Shown in pieces: positions 17,138 to 25,554 of a stretch of 64,000 nt of DNA. Source of the stretch: Bacteroidota bacterium (GTDB lineage: Bacteria; Bacteroidota; Bacteroidia; Chitinophagales; Chitinophagaceae); the NCBI GenBank assembly GCA_016183765.1, contig JACPEA010000001.1, positions 113,098 through 177,097 on the forward strand. Reading direction: 5' to 3'. The translations under genes and the position numbers were made by a program. The first letter of the stretch is position 1. Every line of letters starts with the position of its first letter. Under the pieces are notes generated by a model. That model had not been told where the DNA came from and ran no database searches. It worked only from the letters and a program-made list of their open reading frames with translations.

Positions 17138-18032
17138 AGTTATAAATCTTCTGTGCCAGTTTGATAAAGCTTTTATTGAGTTCGCTATTTTCTCCCTTTC
17201 GTTGAATGAAATAGAAATTTCTTTCGATCTGTAGTTCCTCAAAATGGATTTCGGTAAGATCGCCATACGCAAGTTCCTTTGCCACCGATCTGTGCGGGAG
17301 GAAACCAAGTAAATCGGATTCAATGAGAAAATTTTTCAATGCTTCCGTTCCGCCTAAACGTACCTTGATATTAAGGTCACTTAGTTTGACTTTGTTTTTT
17401 TCAAGCGCATATTTCAAAGCAGCCAGCGTGCCACTGCCTCTTTCGCGAATAGCTAGCGGCATACTCAGAATCTCTTTTATGGTATATTGTTTTTTTCTGG
17501 CCAGCGGACTTTTCCTGCTGCAAACTGCCACTACTGTATCAGTGGTAAAGGGCTGATAATCGATATTGGTGAGTTTGGTACGGCCTTCTGTAATACCAAG
17601 GTTAATATCCTGGTTCAGCAGGGCTTCTATCACCAGTTCGGTATTTCGGTTCAGCAGGCTGATATGGATCTGCGGATAATGCTGGTGAAATGCAGAAAGT
17701 ACTTTCGGTAGTGTATACAGGGCAATGGTGGTACTGGCTCCAAGTTTCAGCATGCCCTTCGCCTGCATTACATCGCGGATGCTGGAAATTTCAAATTCTG
17801 TCTGTTCCTGTATCCTTTTTACCTCGGTCAGTTTTTCAAACAGAAATTTGCCTGAAGGTGTGAGTTCTATATGGATACCTTTTCTGTCAAACAGTTTGGC
17901 TTTGTAATGTTCTTCCAGCGCTTTGATGTGTTTGCTGATGGCAGGTTGCGAGATATACAATACCTGGCTGGCTTTTGAAAAGCTTTTCTGCTGCGCCACT
18001 GTGAGAAATACATCATGCCGGGTAGAGATCAT
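17133..18032 (-). CDS. LysR-family transcriptional regulator
   Basis: 299 aa. N-terminal winged HTH (FLTVAQQKSFSKASQVLYIS, then QPAISKHIKALEEHYKAKLF), followed by a linker helix and a two-lobed effector-binding domain (LKLGASTTIALYTLPKVL; LGITEGRT; IRERGSGT). It resembles the CysL/YwfK-like group that senses sulfur-metabolism effectors, though this is inference. It is encoded upstream of and in line with the threonine synthase-like gene, with cystathionine beta-synthase on the other side, which suggests control of amino-acid or sulfur metabolism. Confidence 0.88.
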   Translation of the reverse strand: MISTRHDVFLTVAQQKSFSKASQVLYISQPAISKHIKALEEHYKAKLFDRKGIHIELTPSGKFLFEKLTEVKRIQEQTEFEISSIRDVMQAKGMLKLGASTTIALYTLPKVLSAFHQHYPQIHISLLNRNTELVIEALLNQDINLGITEGRTKLTNIDYQPFTTDTVVAVCSRKSPLARKKQYTIKEILSMPLAIRERGSGTLAALKYALEKNKVKLSDLNIKVRLGGTEALKNFLIESDLLGFLPHRSVAKELAYGDLTEIHFEELQIERNFYFIQRKGENSELNKSFIKLAQKIYNL

Positions 18033-18060
18033 GGTAGGTAGATTTGAGTGAGCAGGGCTT

Positions 18061-18178
18061 GTGAGACGTGAATCGTGAGTGGTCAGTTGTGAGACGTGAA
18101 TCGTGAGTGGTCAGTTGCGAGTCTCAAAAAAATATTCGCCATTGACCATTCACTATTCACTATTCACGATTCACGTCT
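18061..18178. repeat. 28-bp tandem duplication facing an inverted copy
   Basis: Two perfect 28-bp copies of a GTGAGACGTGAATCGTGAGT-type unit (18061-18088, 18089-18116) are followed by an inverted, extended version (about 18139-18178, CACTATTCACGATTCACGTC). The transcript would fold into a long imperfect hairpin between the 3' end of the cystathionine beta-synthase gene and lysR. Confidence 0.8.
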
Positions 18179-18187
18179 GTCGCCTCA

Positions 18188-19543
18188 CTATTTTGCAAGG
18201 CTCTGTATCACATCGTACTTGGTAACAATGTGGTATTCGCCTTTTTCATCTTTTGCCAGTACGGCGCCGTTTTCTTTGGTGATCAGGCTGCCGAGCCTTT
18301 CCACGGGTGTATCAAAATCAACCACGGGGTAGGCTGGTTCCAGTACACTGGCTACTGTTGTATTACGGATCTCAGGATTGCTGAACACTTTCTGGAAGAG
18401 GCCGCTCTCGCTGACTGCCCCAACACATTCATGATCCTTCATCACAGGTATCTGTTCAATATCATATTTCTTCATCAGGTCAACCGCTTCGGCTACCGTA
18501 TGGGTGGGCTCAAGGGTAACCAGTCTTTTGCTGTGTCTTCCGTTAACAATGTCCTTGAAGGTTTTTACATCCAGGAAACCGCGTTCCATCATCCACTGGT
18601 CATTGTAGATCTTGCCTACATAACGACTGCCGTGGTCGTGGAAGATACAGACCACCACATCGTCCTTGGTAAGGCTCGATTTCAGCTGCATCAATCCCTG
18701 CAAACAGCTGCCGGCGCTGTATCCGCAGAACAGGCCTTCTTCTTTGGCAATACGCCTGGCCATTACTGCACCATCCTTATCTGTGACCTGTTCAAAATGA
18801 TCGATCACGCTCATATCGTAGTTCTGCGGCACAAAATCTTCGCCAAAACCTTCTGAGATATACGGGTGAACCTCGCTCATATCGATCTCGCCGGTCTTAT
18901 AGTATTTGGTCAGCAGGGAACCATATACATCAATGGCCCATATTTTAATGTTCGGATTTTTTTCTTTGAGATACATCGCAGCCCCGGTGATCGTACCTCC
19001 GGTACCGGCCGTACAAACCAGGTGGGTGATCTTTCCTTCTGTCTGTTCCCATATCTCAGGTCCCGTACTTTCATAGTGCGCCTGGCGGTTGGCCAGGTTA
19101 TCGTACTGGTTCATGTACATGGAATTGGGGATCTCTTTGCCCAGTCTTTTGGCCACGCTGTAATAACTGCGCGGGTCTTCAGGAAGCACGTTGGTCGGAC
19201 AAACGATCACTTCCGCACCTACGGCTTTGAGGATATCTGCTTTTTCTTTGGATTGTTTGTCGGTGGTGACAAAAATGCATTTATACCCTTTCACACAGGC
19301 AGCCAGTGCCAGGCCCATACCGGTATTACCACTGGTGCCTTCGATGATGGTACCGCCAGGTTTGAGTTTGCCTTCTTTTTCGGCCACTTCTACCATTTTC
19401 AGGGCCATACGGTCTTTGATGGAATTGCCCGGATTGAAATAATCCACTTTAGCCAGCACGGTGGCCGGAATATCTTGGGTGATCTTGTTGAGTTTGATCA
19501 GGGGGGTGTTTCCGATGGTTTCCAGGATGTTGTTCAGCCACAT
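18188..19543 (-). CDS. Cystathionine beta-synthase with C-terminal CBS domains
   Basis: 451 aa. The N-terminal PLP domain (about 1-325) has the lysine in NPGNSIKDRMA, substrate loop GTSGNTGMGLALA and phosphate loop GTAGTGGTITG, as in cysteine synthase and CBS. Two CBS motifs follow (about 335-450: RLVTLEPTHTVAEAVDLMKK and VASVLEPAYPVVDFDTPVER), an allosteric module seen in true CBS enzymes. It condenses serine (or O-acetylserine) with homocysteine or sulfide. A good promoter lies 24-52 bp upstream of the ATG. Confidence 0.93.
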   Translation of the reverse strand: MWLNNILETIGNTPLIKLNKITQDIPATVLAKVDYFNPGNSIKDRMALKMVEVAEKEGKLKPGGTIIEGTSGNTGMGLALAACVKGYKCIFVTTDKQSKEKADILKAVGAEVIVCPTNVLPEDPRSYYSVAKRLGKEIPNSMYMNQYDNLANRQAHYESTGPEIWEQTEGKITHLVCTAGTGGTITGAAMYLKEKNPNIKIWAIDVYGSLLTKYYKTGEIDMSEVHPYISEGFGEDFVPQNYDMSVIDHFEQVTDKDGAVMARRIAKEEGLFCGYSAGSCLQGLMQLKSSLTKDDVVVCIFHDHGSRYVGKIYNDQWMMERGFLDVKTFKDIVNGRHSKRLVTLEPTHTVAEAVDLMKKYDIEQIPVMKDHECVGAVSESGLFQKVFSNPEIRNTTVASVLEPAYPVVDFDTPVERLGSLITKENGAVLAKDEKGEYHIVTKYDVIQSLAK

Positions 19544-19566
19544 GGTAGACTAACGCTTGTTTGCGA

Positions 19567-19595
19567 CAAAGGTAAAGTTTTGGGCATCCCGGCAA
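19567..19595 (-). promoter_or_regulatory. Promoter of the cystathionine beta-synthase gene
   Basis: -7 box TACCTTTG (19567-19574, read on the minus strand) and -33 TTG (19593-19595) with an 18-bp spacer, as in the Bacteroidota consensus. The inferred leader is about 17 nt. Confidence 0.65.
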
Positions 19596-19727
19596 TGGGT
19601 AATCGTAAAATAGCTACATCGAAAAGGGGAAATTAAAAGGGCGCGGATATACAGGGTTGGCAGATCCGCTACCCTTGGGAATTTTCTGTGCATAACGACA
19701 ATGGTATGGAAATCTGCATACAGCTGG

Positions 19728-19910
19728 TTAAAATGTCTTTACCAGGCGTAACAGATCGGCATCTTCACGGCCATTGCTGATATCTTTACTGATCTCAGTA
19801 TTGGGTTTATTATTCTTTCCGCTGTTGTCTGAATGCAGGTAGGCAAAGATCACAGCAGGTACCAGGGTTACCAGGAAGATCAGGTAGGCGGCAAAAAGGA
19901 ACTTTTTCAT
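19728..19910 (-). CDS. Small membrane protein, 60 aa
   Basis: Unrecognised. ATG at 19910 gives MKKFLFAAYLIFLVTLVPAV with one long hydrophobic helix (residues 4-26), followed by a polar, Asn/Asp/Ser-rich tail (DNSGKNNKPNTEISKD) and a short terminal helix (ADLLRLVKTF). The 22 codons further upstream in frame are unlike a protein N-terminus. It may be a single-pass membrane protein or a secreted peptide with an uncleaved signal. It stands alone between the cystathionine beta-synthase and acyltransferase genes. Confidence 0.55.
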   Translation of the reverse strand: MKKFLFAAYLIFLVTLVPAVIFAYLHSDNSGKNNKPNTEISKDISNGREDADLLRLVKTF

Positions 19911-20153
19911 AACGGTTATTTTAATGGTTTTGTTGTTTGATAAATCAAAGATATAACCATTAATAATACTATGCAATACATAGTACCTTCTTTAGGGTGG
20001 TATTTTCTATCGCATAATAATGTGTTATGCATTTAAGTATATTAAAATCAATTAGTTACAGGTATTTCGCCTGGTAGATGGGAAAACGGGTATTGTGATA
20101 AGTGGAAATATAGCTTGATGAAAATCCGATTTCAGGGGACTAAAAAACCCCTT

Positions 20154-20738
20154 TTACGCGGCAAATTGCTGGTCGAGGGCGAAATTTTCGGGGTATTTCG
20201 GATGGATATTCCGGTAAAAGTCCATCATGGTCCGCATATCTGTGGCAAAATCGGTAGGGTAGATGACTTTACCGATGCCGGCTTTCTTATTTTGATAATC
20301 AACATAACCCAGGCAAATGGGTACACCGGCGCCCAGGGCTACATGGTAAAATCCGGTCTTCCATTTATCCTGCCGGCTCCGGGTGCCTTCCGGGGTGATC
20401 AGGATGATCAGTTCCTCGTTCTGTTGAAACAGGTCGATCATGGCTTCCACAAAACTTCTTCTTTCGGCCCCGGCTGTCCTGGGTGTACGGTCAATGCCGA
20501 TGCCTCCCAGTGGTTTCATCAGCAGGCCAAAGGGGAAGCGCATCCATTCTTTTTTAATGGTGAACCGGATCCGTAGCCGGTAAATGGAGAAACTGGCCAT
20601 TGCATACCAGAAATCCCAGTTGCTGGTATGTGGTGCGGCTATGATGATAGATTTTTTGATCTCGGGGGGTAAGTTGGTATCTACCGTCCAGCCACTCAGC
20701 CGGAAAATCTGCTTGCAGAAAAATGAGGAGAGGCTCAT
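20154..20738 (-). CDS. 1-acylglycerol-3-phosphate O-acyltransferase-like (PlsC family)
   Basis: 194 aa. Catalytic HX4D motif in AAPHTSNWDFW and the phosphate-binding block ITPEGTRSR place it in the LPLAT/PlsC family, which acylates lysophosphatidic acid or related lipids at the membrane. At 194 aa it is shorter than E. coli PlsC (245), as is common for Bacteroidota copies. It lies 72 bp downstream of plsX on the same strand, which supports a role in phospholipid synthesis. Confidence 0.85.
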   Translation of the reverse strand: MSLSSFFCKQIFRLSGWTVDTNLPPEIKKSIIIAAPHTSNWDFWYAMASFSIYRLRIRFTIKKEWMRFPFGLLMKPLGGIGIDRTPRTAGAERRSFVEAMIDLFQQNEELIILITPEGTRSRQDKWKTGFYHVALGAGVPICLGYVDYQNKKAGIGKVIYPTDFATDMRTMMDFYRNIHPKYPENFALDQQFAA

Positions 20739-20810
20739 GAGATACCGTTTTTGTAATTAACGAAACAGGAGCAGGGCAGTTATGGCAGGCGGTGGTATGC
20801 CGGCAGGTTA

Positions 20811-21755
20811 TCAGGATCGGAACTTCTCGGTGATCTTTCCACAGAGATCGCTTTCGATCATTTTGCCAGCCACATCGATCATGTTACCGAAGGCTTTGGC
20901 GTTGCTGATACCGTGGCCGATGACCACCGGTTTGGCCACACCCAGAACAGGTGTGCCGCCGTAGTTTTCGTAATGGAAACGGCTGAAATAGGCATCATTC
21001 TGATAACCCCGCTGTGCAGCCACATCATACAGCGACTCTGCCATTTTGAGAAGGATATTACCGGTAAAACCATCACAGACGATCACATCTGCCTTGTCAT
21101 TGAACAGGTCGCGCCCCTCTATGTTACCGATAAAATGAATGGCTGTATTTTCTTTCAGGAGGGGATAAGCGGCCTGTGCAAGCAGGTTGCCTTTGCCTTC
21201 TTCCTCGCCCACGTTCAGCAGACCCGTTTTCGGGTGGCTGATGCCCAGGATATGTTGTGCATACAGGCTGGCCAGTATGGCAAACTGGTTCAGGTTCTCG
21301 GGCTTGCAATCGGTATTCAGGCCCACATCCGCAATCACACCCGTAGCACCATTGATCTTGGGAACAACGGTGGCGATGGTAGGTCGTTGCACGCCTTCAA
21401 TGGGTTTGATGCTGAACATGGCGCCTACCAGCATGGCGCCGGTATTGCCCGCACTGATGAAAGCATCGATCTTTCCGGTGGCCAGCATATGAAAACCGAT
21501 GGCGATGGAGGAGCGTTGTTTTTCTTTCAGCGCTTTAGTGGGATGCTCATGATAACCGATGACTTCGGGGGCATGTACCAAATGCAAATTAGGTGATGCA
21601 ACCTGGTGTTCCTCCAACAGGGGTTTTACCAGTGTTTCATCACCTATGCAGTATATGGATGCCGTACGGGTTGGGTCAGACAGGTACAGCTGTAGTCCTT
21701 TGACCGCTTCCAGCGGTGCAAAATCTCCACCCATCATGTCTAATCCAATATTCAT
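20811..21755 (-). CDS. plsX: Phosphate acyltransferase PlsX
   Basis: Converts acyl-ACP to acyl-phosphate for phospholipid synthesis. 314 aa with the conserved N-terminus MNIGLDMMGGDFAP and the blocks SAGNTGAMLVGA, RPTIATVVP, LLNVGEEEGKG, FIGNIEGRDLF and CDGFTGNILLK. It follows rpmF by 33 bp in the widely conserved DUF177-rpmF-plsX order. Confidence 0.96.
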   Translation of the reverse strand: MNIGLDMMGGDFAPLEAVKGLQLYLSDPTRTASIYCIGDETLVKPLLEEHQVASPNLHLVHAPEVIGYHEHPTKALKEKQRSSIAIGFHMLATGKIDAFISAGNTGAMLVGAMFSIKPIEGVQRPTIATVVPKINGATGVIADVGLNTDCKPENLNQFAILASLYAQHILGISHPKTGLLNVGEEEGKGNLLAQAAYPLLKENTAIHFIGNIEGRDLFNDKADVIVCDGFTGNILLKMAESLYDVAAQRGYQNDAYFSRFHYENYGGTPVLGVAKPVVIGHGISNAKAFGNMIDVAGKMIESDLCGKITEKFRS

Positions 21756-21788
21756 CGTGGCACGAAGCTAAAAGTTGTACTAAAAAGG

Positions 21789-21983
21789 TTACGCTTTCAG
21801 AGGAGCTTTTTCAGCTACCAGTTTCCCTTTATAGAACAATTTTCCTTCGCTCACGTGCGCGCGGTGGCGTACATGTGTTTCACCAGTGGTGCTGTCTTTG
21901 CTTAATGTTACTTCCTGCGCTACGTAGTGAGTTCTTCTCTTGGCGCTACGTTGCTGGGAGTGTCTGCGTTTGGGATTCGGCAT
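21789..21983 (-). CDS. rpmF: 50S ribosomal protein L32
   Basis: 64-aa basic protein with the L32 signature MPNPKRRHSQQRSAKRRTHY. It has no cysteines, so it is the zinc-independent form. It lies between the DUF177 gene (28 bp) and plsX, as in many bacteria. Confidence 0.96.
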   Translation of the reverse strand: MPNPKRRHSQQRSAKRRTHYVAQEVTLSKDSTTGETHVRHRAHVSEGKLFYKGKLVAEKAPLKA

Positions 21984-22011
21984 ATCTCGAAATTTATAGT
22001 ATCAAAAAAAA

Positions 22012-22557
22012 TTAATCCAGGTTTTTAAATTTATCCAGTCCTTTCCACACAGTATTGCCACTGTCCTTCCGGGTCTCTTCTTCCATTTTCTTCAGTTTCT
22101 CCAATACCTCTGTATTGCATTTGGGCCCGCCCATCTCTTCCTTGCTGCACATTTTCTGCAGCGGAATACTCAGGTTGATGAACTCATAGATCCAGTCGGC
22201 CAGGTGCAAATGGCTTTCACCGCGGCTGATATAATATACATCCGGGTCCTCCTCCTGTTCATTCATCTCGTCCGGGTCGTCCACCATTTTTACAATGATG
22301 TTGAACTCGTCCCAAAGCTGCATGGGCAGTGTGTTCCCACACCGGTCGCAGGGTGCATTTACCATTCCGTCGATGTCGAATTTCAGCTGCATGAAGCCGC
22401 TCTTTTTATCGAGGCTCAGCTTGACGTTCGCAACGCAGTTGGTAAAATCCTGCTCTCCATATGGTACAAAGAACTTATCCTCAATCCGGTATTCGTAAAC
22501 ATGGATCCCCGGCTTCAAACCCACAAATGCTATTTCAAATTCCCGCCGCTGATTCAT
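22012..22557 (-). CDS. DUF177 (YceD-like) protein
   Basis: 181 aa. Members of this family are encoded upstream of rpmF and are implicated in 23S rRNA maturation or accumulation. Visible features: two Cys pairs/knuckles (APCDRCGNTLP; CSKEEMGGPKC), the middle VYYISRGESHLHLADWIYEF segment and LSIPLQKMC. First gene of the rpmF-plsX operon, with a well-formed promoter ending 21 bp upstream. Confidence 0.88.
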   Translation of the reverse strand: MNQRREFEIAFVGLKPGIHVYEYRIEDKFFVPYGEQDFTNCVANVKLSLDKKSGFMQLKFDIDGMVNAPCDRCGNTLPMQLWDEFNIIVKMVDDPDEMNEQEEDPDVYYISRGESHLHLADWIYEFINLSIPLQKMCSKEEMGGPKCNTEVLEKLKKMEEETRKDSGNTVWKGLDKFKNLD

Positions 22558-22577
22558 AACCTTTTTTTAAGGGCTTG

Positions 22578-22609
22578 CAAAGGTACGCCAAAACGCCCGA
22601 AATGCCAAA
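22578..22609 (-). promoter_or_regulatory. Promoter of the DUF177-rpmF-plsX operon
   Basis: -7 box TACCTTTG (22578-22585) and -33 TTTG (22606-22609) on the minus strand with a 20-bp spacer. This is the best match to the Bacteroidota consensus in the window. Confidence 0.7.
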
Positions 22610-22679
22610 GGAAAATTGAACCGGGCCCAATCCGCACCCAGGCGACAACGATCGGGCTTTTTATGTCATATTTGTAGTC

Positions 22680-23801
22680 ATGAAGCAGGAAAGGGTCTTT
22701 TCAGCATACCAATGGGTGAAACTGGGCATCCTTTTTTCTATATCGCTGATTATCAGCCTGTTTTCTCTATTCCCGGAACAAGTGGAACGTTTGTACTCAC
22801 TGGGCATCTACCCGGCGCTGGCTTCCACGCTCCGTACCCTCACCCGTTGGGTGCCTTTCAGCCTGGGCGATATACTGTATGCCTGGATATTCCTGTTAAT
22901 GCTGATAGGACTGGTCCGGCTGTTACGTTTACTGTACCGTAGAGAGCTTACCCGGGCAAGGCTGATCCTGATAGGGTTCAGCTTTTTGAGTGCCGTTTTA
23001 TGGGTATTCATCGTGTTTCAGCTGATGTGGGGACTCAACTACCATCGCCTGGGTATTGCCTACCAGCTCCGGATCAATAAAAATGGCTATAGCAGGGAAG
23101 AAGTGACTTCACTGGCCCACCAGCTGATCTATCAACTGAATGAATGCCGGCGCCAGATAGGGGATACGGTCTTACCCGAGCCTCCGCTGGACACCCTGTA
23201 CCGGGAAGCCTATCGCTCCTACGAAAGAGTTTCTTATGAATATGAATTCCTGCATTACCAGAACCGGTCTGTAAAACCCAGCCTGTACAGCGGTATAGCT
23301 GATTATGTAGGTTTTACAGGGTATTATAATCCTTTTACCGGCGAGGCCCAGTTACGCACCGATCTGCCACGGGTACTGATACCGTATATCACCCTCCACG
23401 AAATGGCCCACCAACTGGGTTATGCCAGTGAGAGCGAAGCCAATTTTGTAGGATTCCTGGCGGCGATGGCTTCTAAGAATGTATATGTGCGGTATTCTGC
23501 CTACCTGGACCTGTTTTCCTATGCCCAGGGCGAACAGGTGCGCATGTACGGAAAGGAAAAGGATTACAGCCAATTTGAAGCGATGATCCTGCAGAACCGG
23601 TCATTATTGGATACCCTGGTGAAAAGAGACAGGAAAGAGATCCGCGAATTCTTTTATAAGAGAAGGAACCGCATTTCGCCTGCTGTATCCGGTTTGTACG
23701 ACCAATACCTGAAACTGAATAAACAAACAGAGGGGGTGAACAGTTATAATGAAGTAGTAGGATGGTTAATCGCCTACCAGAAGAAATATGGCAAACTTTA
23801 A
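22680..23801 (+). CDS. DUF3810 membrane protein with HExxH motif
   Basis: 373 aa. Three hydrophobic helices in the first ~125 residues (GILFSISLIISLFSLF; ILYAWIFLLMLIGLV; LSAVLWVFIVFQLMW), then a soluble domain containing HEMAHQLGYASESEANF, an HExxH-type zinc site with a downstream Glu, as in gluzincin-like metallopeptidases. The family is widespread in Bacteroidota and uncharacterised; a membrane-bound protease is the natural hypothesis. Its last 14 bp overlap the start of tspO. Confidence 0.85.
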   Translation: MKQERVFSAYQWVKLGILFSISLIISLFSLFPEQVERLYSLGIYPALASTLRTLTRWVPFSLGDILYAWIFLLMLIGLVRLLRLLYRRELTRARLILIGFSFLSAVLWVFIVFQLMWGLNYHRLGIAYQLRINKNGYSREEVTSLAHQLIYQLNECRRQIGDTVLPEPPLDTLYREAYRSYERVSYEYEFLHYQNRSVKPSLYSGIADYVGFTGYYNPFTGEAQLRTDLPRVLIPYITLHEMAHQLGYASESEANFVGFLAAMASKNVYVRYSAYLDLFSYAQGEQVRMYGKEKDYSQFEAMILQNRSLLDTLVKRDRKEIREFFYKRRNRISPAVSGLYDQYLKLNKQTEGVNSYNEVVGWLIAYQKKYGKL

Positions 23802-24264
23802 TTGGCAAAAACTGGCGGCTTCCGTTCTGTTTACGGTTGGGATAGGTTCTTTAGGCGGTATTTTCACGATCAGTGAGATACCGGGTTGGTATGCTGGTCT
23901 GCAAAAACCTTCCTTCAATCCGCCCAATTGGGTGTTTGGTCCCGTATGGTCAACCCTGTACCTGTTGATGGGGATCAGTTTTTACCTGGTCTGGAAACAG
24001 TCGCGTTCTGTTCTGCGCAATGTGGCACTTTTGCTTTTTGTGGTCCAGTTCGCGCTTAATTTCTGCTGGAGTATCCTGTTCTTTAACCAGCACCTGATCG
24101 GTGCGGCATTACTTGAGATCGTGCTTATGTGGCTGTTTATCCTGCTGACCATTGTGTGGTTTGCCCGGTTGTCTAAAACGGCTGCCTGGCTGCTGGTTCC
24201 CTATCTCTGCTGGGTAAGTTTTGCCACCGTACTGACCGCCGCCATCTGGAAATTAAACCACTGA
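23788..24264 (+). CDS. tspO: TspO/MBR-family tryptophan-rich sensory protein
   Basis: 158 aa, five transmembrane helices, rich in Trp. Family motifs: KPSFNPPNWVFGPVWSTLYLL, the NFCWSILFF stretch, and LVPYLCWVSFATVL with terminal IWKLN. TspO proteins bind porphyrins and act in tetrapyrrole or redox stress responses. The start lies inside the 3' end of the DUF3810 gene (14-nt overlap), so the two are translated from one transcript. It converges on dcd with a 2-bp gap. Confidence 0.93.
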   Translation: MANFNWQKLAASVLFTVGIGSLGGIFTISEIPGWYAGLQKPSFNPPNWVFGPVWSTLYLLMGISFYLVWKQSRSVLRNVALLLFVVQFALNFCWSILFFNQHLIGAALLEIVLMWLFILLTIVWFARLSKTAAWLLVPYLCWVSFATVLTAAIWKLNH

Positions 24265-24266
24265 TC

Positions 24267-24803
24267 CTAAAACTGGTTCTTCCACATCATGCTTTCCACC
24301 GGTTTATCCGGCTGTCCGCTGTATTTGGCATTGCCTTTCTGGTTGTATTTGACTGCGATCTCTCCATCCACCGGGAAATAGATGAGCTGGCCGATGGGCA
24401 TGTCCTTGTATATGCGTACGGGCTGTTTGCAGGAGATCTCGAGCGTCCAGTTACCGCAGAAACCCACATCACCCTTGCCCGCTGTGGCATGTATGTCGAT
24501 ACCCAAACGGCCAGTAGATGATTTACCTTCCAGGAAAGGAACATGCGAATGGGTCTCAGTGTATTCCTGGGTAACACCGAGATAAAATGCATGGGGCTGC
24601 AATACAAAACCTTCATCGGGTATTTCGAAATATTCGATCTTGTTGTGTTTTTTGGCATCCAGTTCTGCATTCACATAAGTGGCCAGCCATTTGCCCAGGT
24701 GTACATCGTAACTGTTGCTGCCCAGGTCGGCCCGGTTAAAAGGTTCGATCTTGATGGTGCCCTTTTCCATTTCTTCCAGTATGCGTGAATCTGTGAGGAT
24801 CAT
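24267..24803 (-). CDS. dcd: dCTP deaminase
   Basis: Converts dCTP to dUTP as a source of dTMP. 178 aa, with motifs LGSNSYDVHLG, VPFLEGKSSTGRLGIDIHATAG and the GFCGNWTLEI block (catalytic Glu region), the trimeric dUTPase-like fold. The bifunctional dUTP-releasing type is less likely but not excluded. Confidence 0.92.
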   Translation of the reverse strand: MILTDSRILEEMEKGTIKIEPFNRADLGSNSYDVHLGKWLATYVNAELDAKKHNKIEYFEIPDEGFVLQPHAFYLGVTQEYTETHSHVPFLEGKSSTGRLGIDIHATAGKGDVGFCGNWTLEISCKQPVRIYKDMPIGQLIYFPVDGEIAVKYNQKGNAKYSGQPDKPVESMMWKNQF

Positions 24804-24873
24804 TCTTTGTACTTTTATCTAATTGAGAGCTTATATTGTGTAAGCCCTGCAATCTAAATGCTAAATTGCTGCG

Positions 24874-25509
24874 GTGCCGCTGTTTTATCAACAAGATATC
24901 AACCCAACCACCAGGCTGGCTGTCTGGAAGATCGAAGAGGAAGCAACTTTTTTCCTGAAGGCCGTGCCACTGGGAAGAGAGATCAGCCATCCGCATAAAC
25001 GCTTACAGCACCTGGCCGGCCGCTACCTGCTGCCATTCCTGTTCCCCGATTTCCCAAGTAAGGAAATAGAGATAGCCGACACCCGCAAACCTTTTCTGCC
25101 GGATGAGCAATACCATTTCTCCATCTCTCATTGCAGCCAATATGCTGCGGCTATTGTGAGCAGTACGGAGAGGGTAGGTGTAGATATCGAAGAGATCACG
25201 GAAAGGGTACAAAAGATCCAACATAAATTCCTGCATCCCGAAGAACGGGCATTTGTACATACTTACCCGGCTGATCAGCAAACCCGTTTACTGACCCTTT
25301 TATGGAGTTGTAAAGAAGCCATGTTCAAATGGTGGGGATATGGCGATGTGGATTTCAGTGAAGTATTACGGATTGAACCTTTTACACTTTCTGATAGCGG
25401 AACCATTCAGGCAAGGTTTGTGAAAAATGAGCTGAACATTCCTTTGTTGATCCGGTACCGGGTTATGGGAGGGGTTTGTTTGGCGTGGGGAGGGACAATG
25501 AGTGGATGA
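24874..25509 (+). CDS. 4'-phosphopantetheinyl transferase superfamily protein
   Basis: 211 aa. Transfers phosphopantetheine from CoA to carrier proteins. Motifs: PFLPDEQYHFSISHCSQYA, Mg-binding VGVDIEEI and WSCKEAMFKWWG (the WxxKEA motif of the Sfp/HetI type). Single-domain length of about 210 suits the Sfp type. The start is GTG. The stop codon lies within an octamer repeat array that continues past the gene. Confidence 0.85.
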   Translation: MPLFYQQDINPTTRLAVWKIEEEATFFLKAVPLGREISHPHKRLQHLAGRYLLPFLFPDFPSKEIEIADTRKPFLPDEQYHFSISHCSQYAAAIVSSTERVGVDIEEITERVQKIQHKFLHPEERAFVHTYPADQQTRLLTLLWSCKEAMFKWWGYGDVDFSEVLRIEPFTLSDSGTIQARFVKNELNIPLLIRYRVMGGVCLAWGGTMSG

Positions 25510-25548
25510 GTGGATGAGTGAATGATAGAATGATAGAATGATAGGATG
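25498..25548. repeat. Octamer tandem array (ATGAGTGR / ATGATAGR)
   Basis: Six consecutive 8-bp units: three ATGAGTG[GA] then three ATGATAG[AG]. It begins inside the last codons of the phosphopantetheinyl transferase gene. The same octamer makes up the array at 42994-43033. Confidence 0.8.
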
Positions 25549-25554
25549 TTTTTG

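Noticed and set aside
18061..18178. Short repeats considered as a CRISPR array
   Set aside because: Two adjacent copies with no spacers and an inverted arm; no cas genes.
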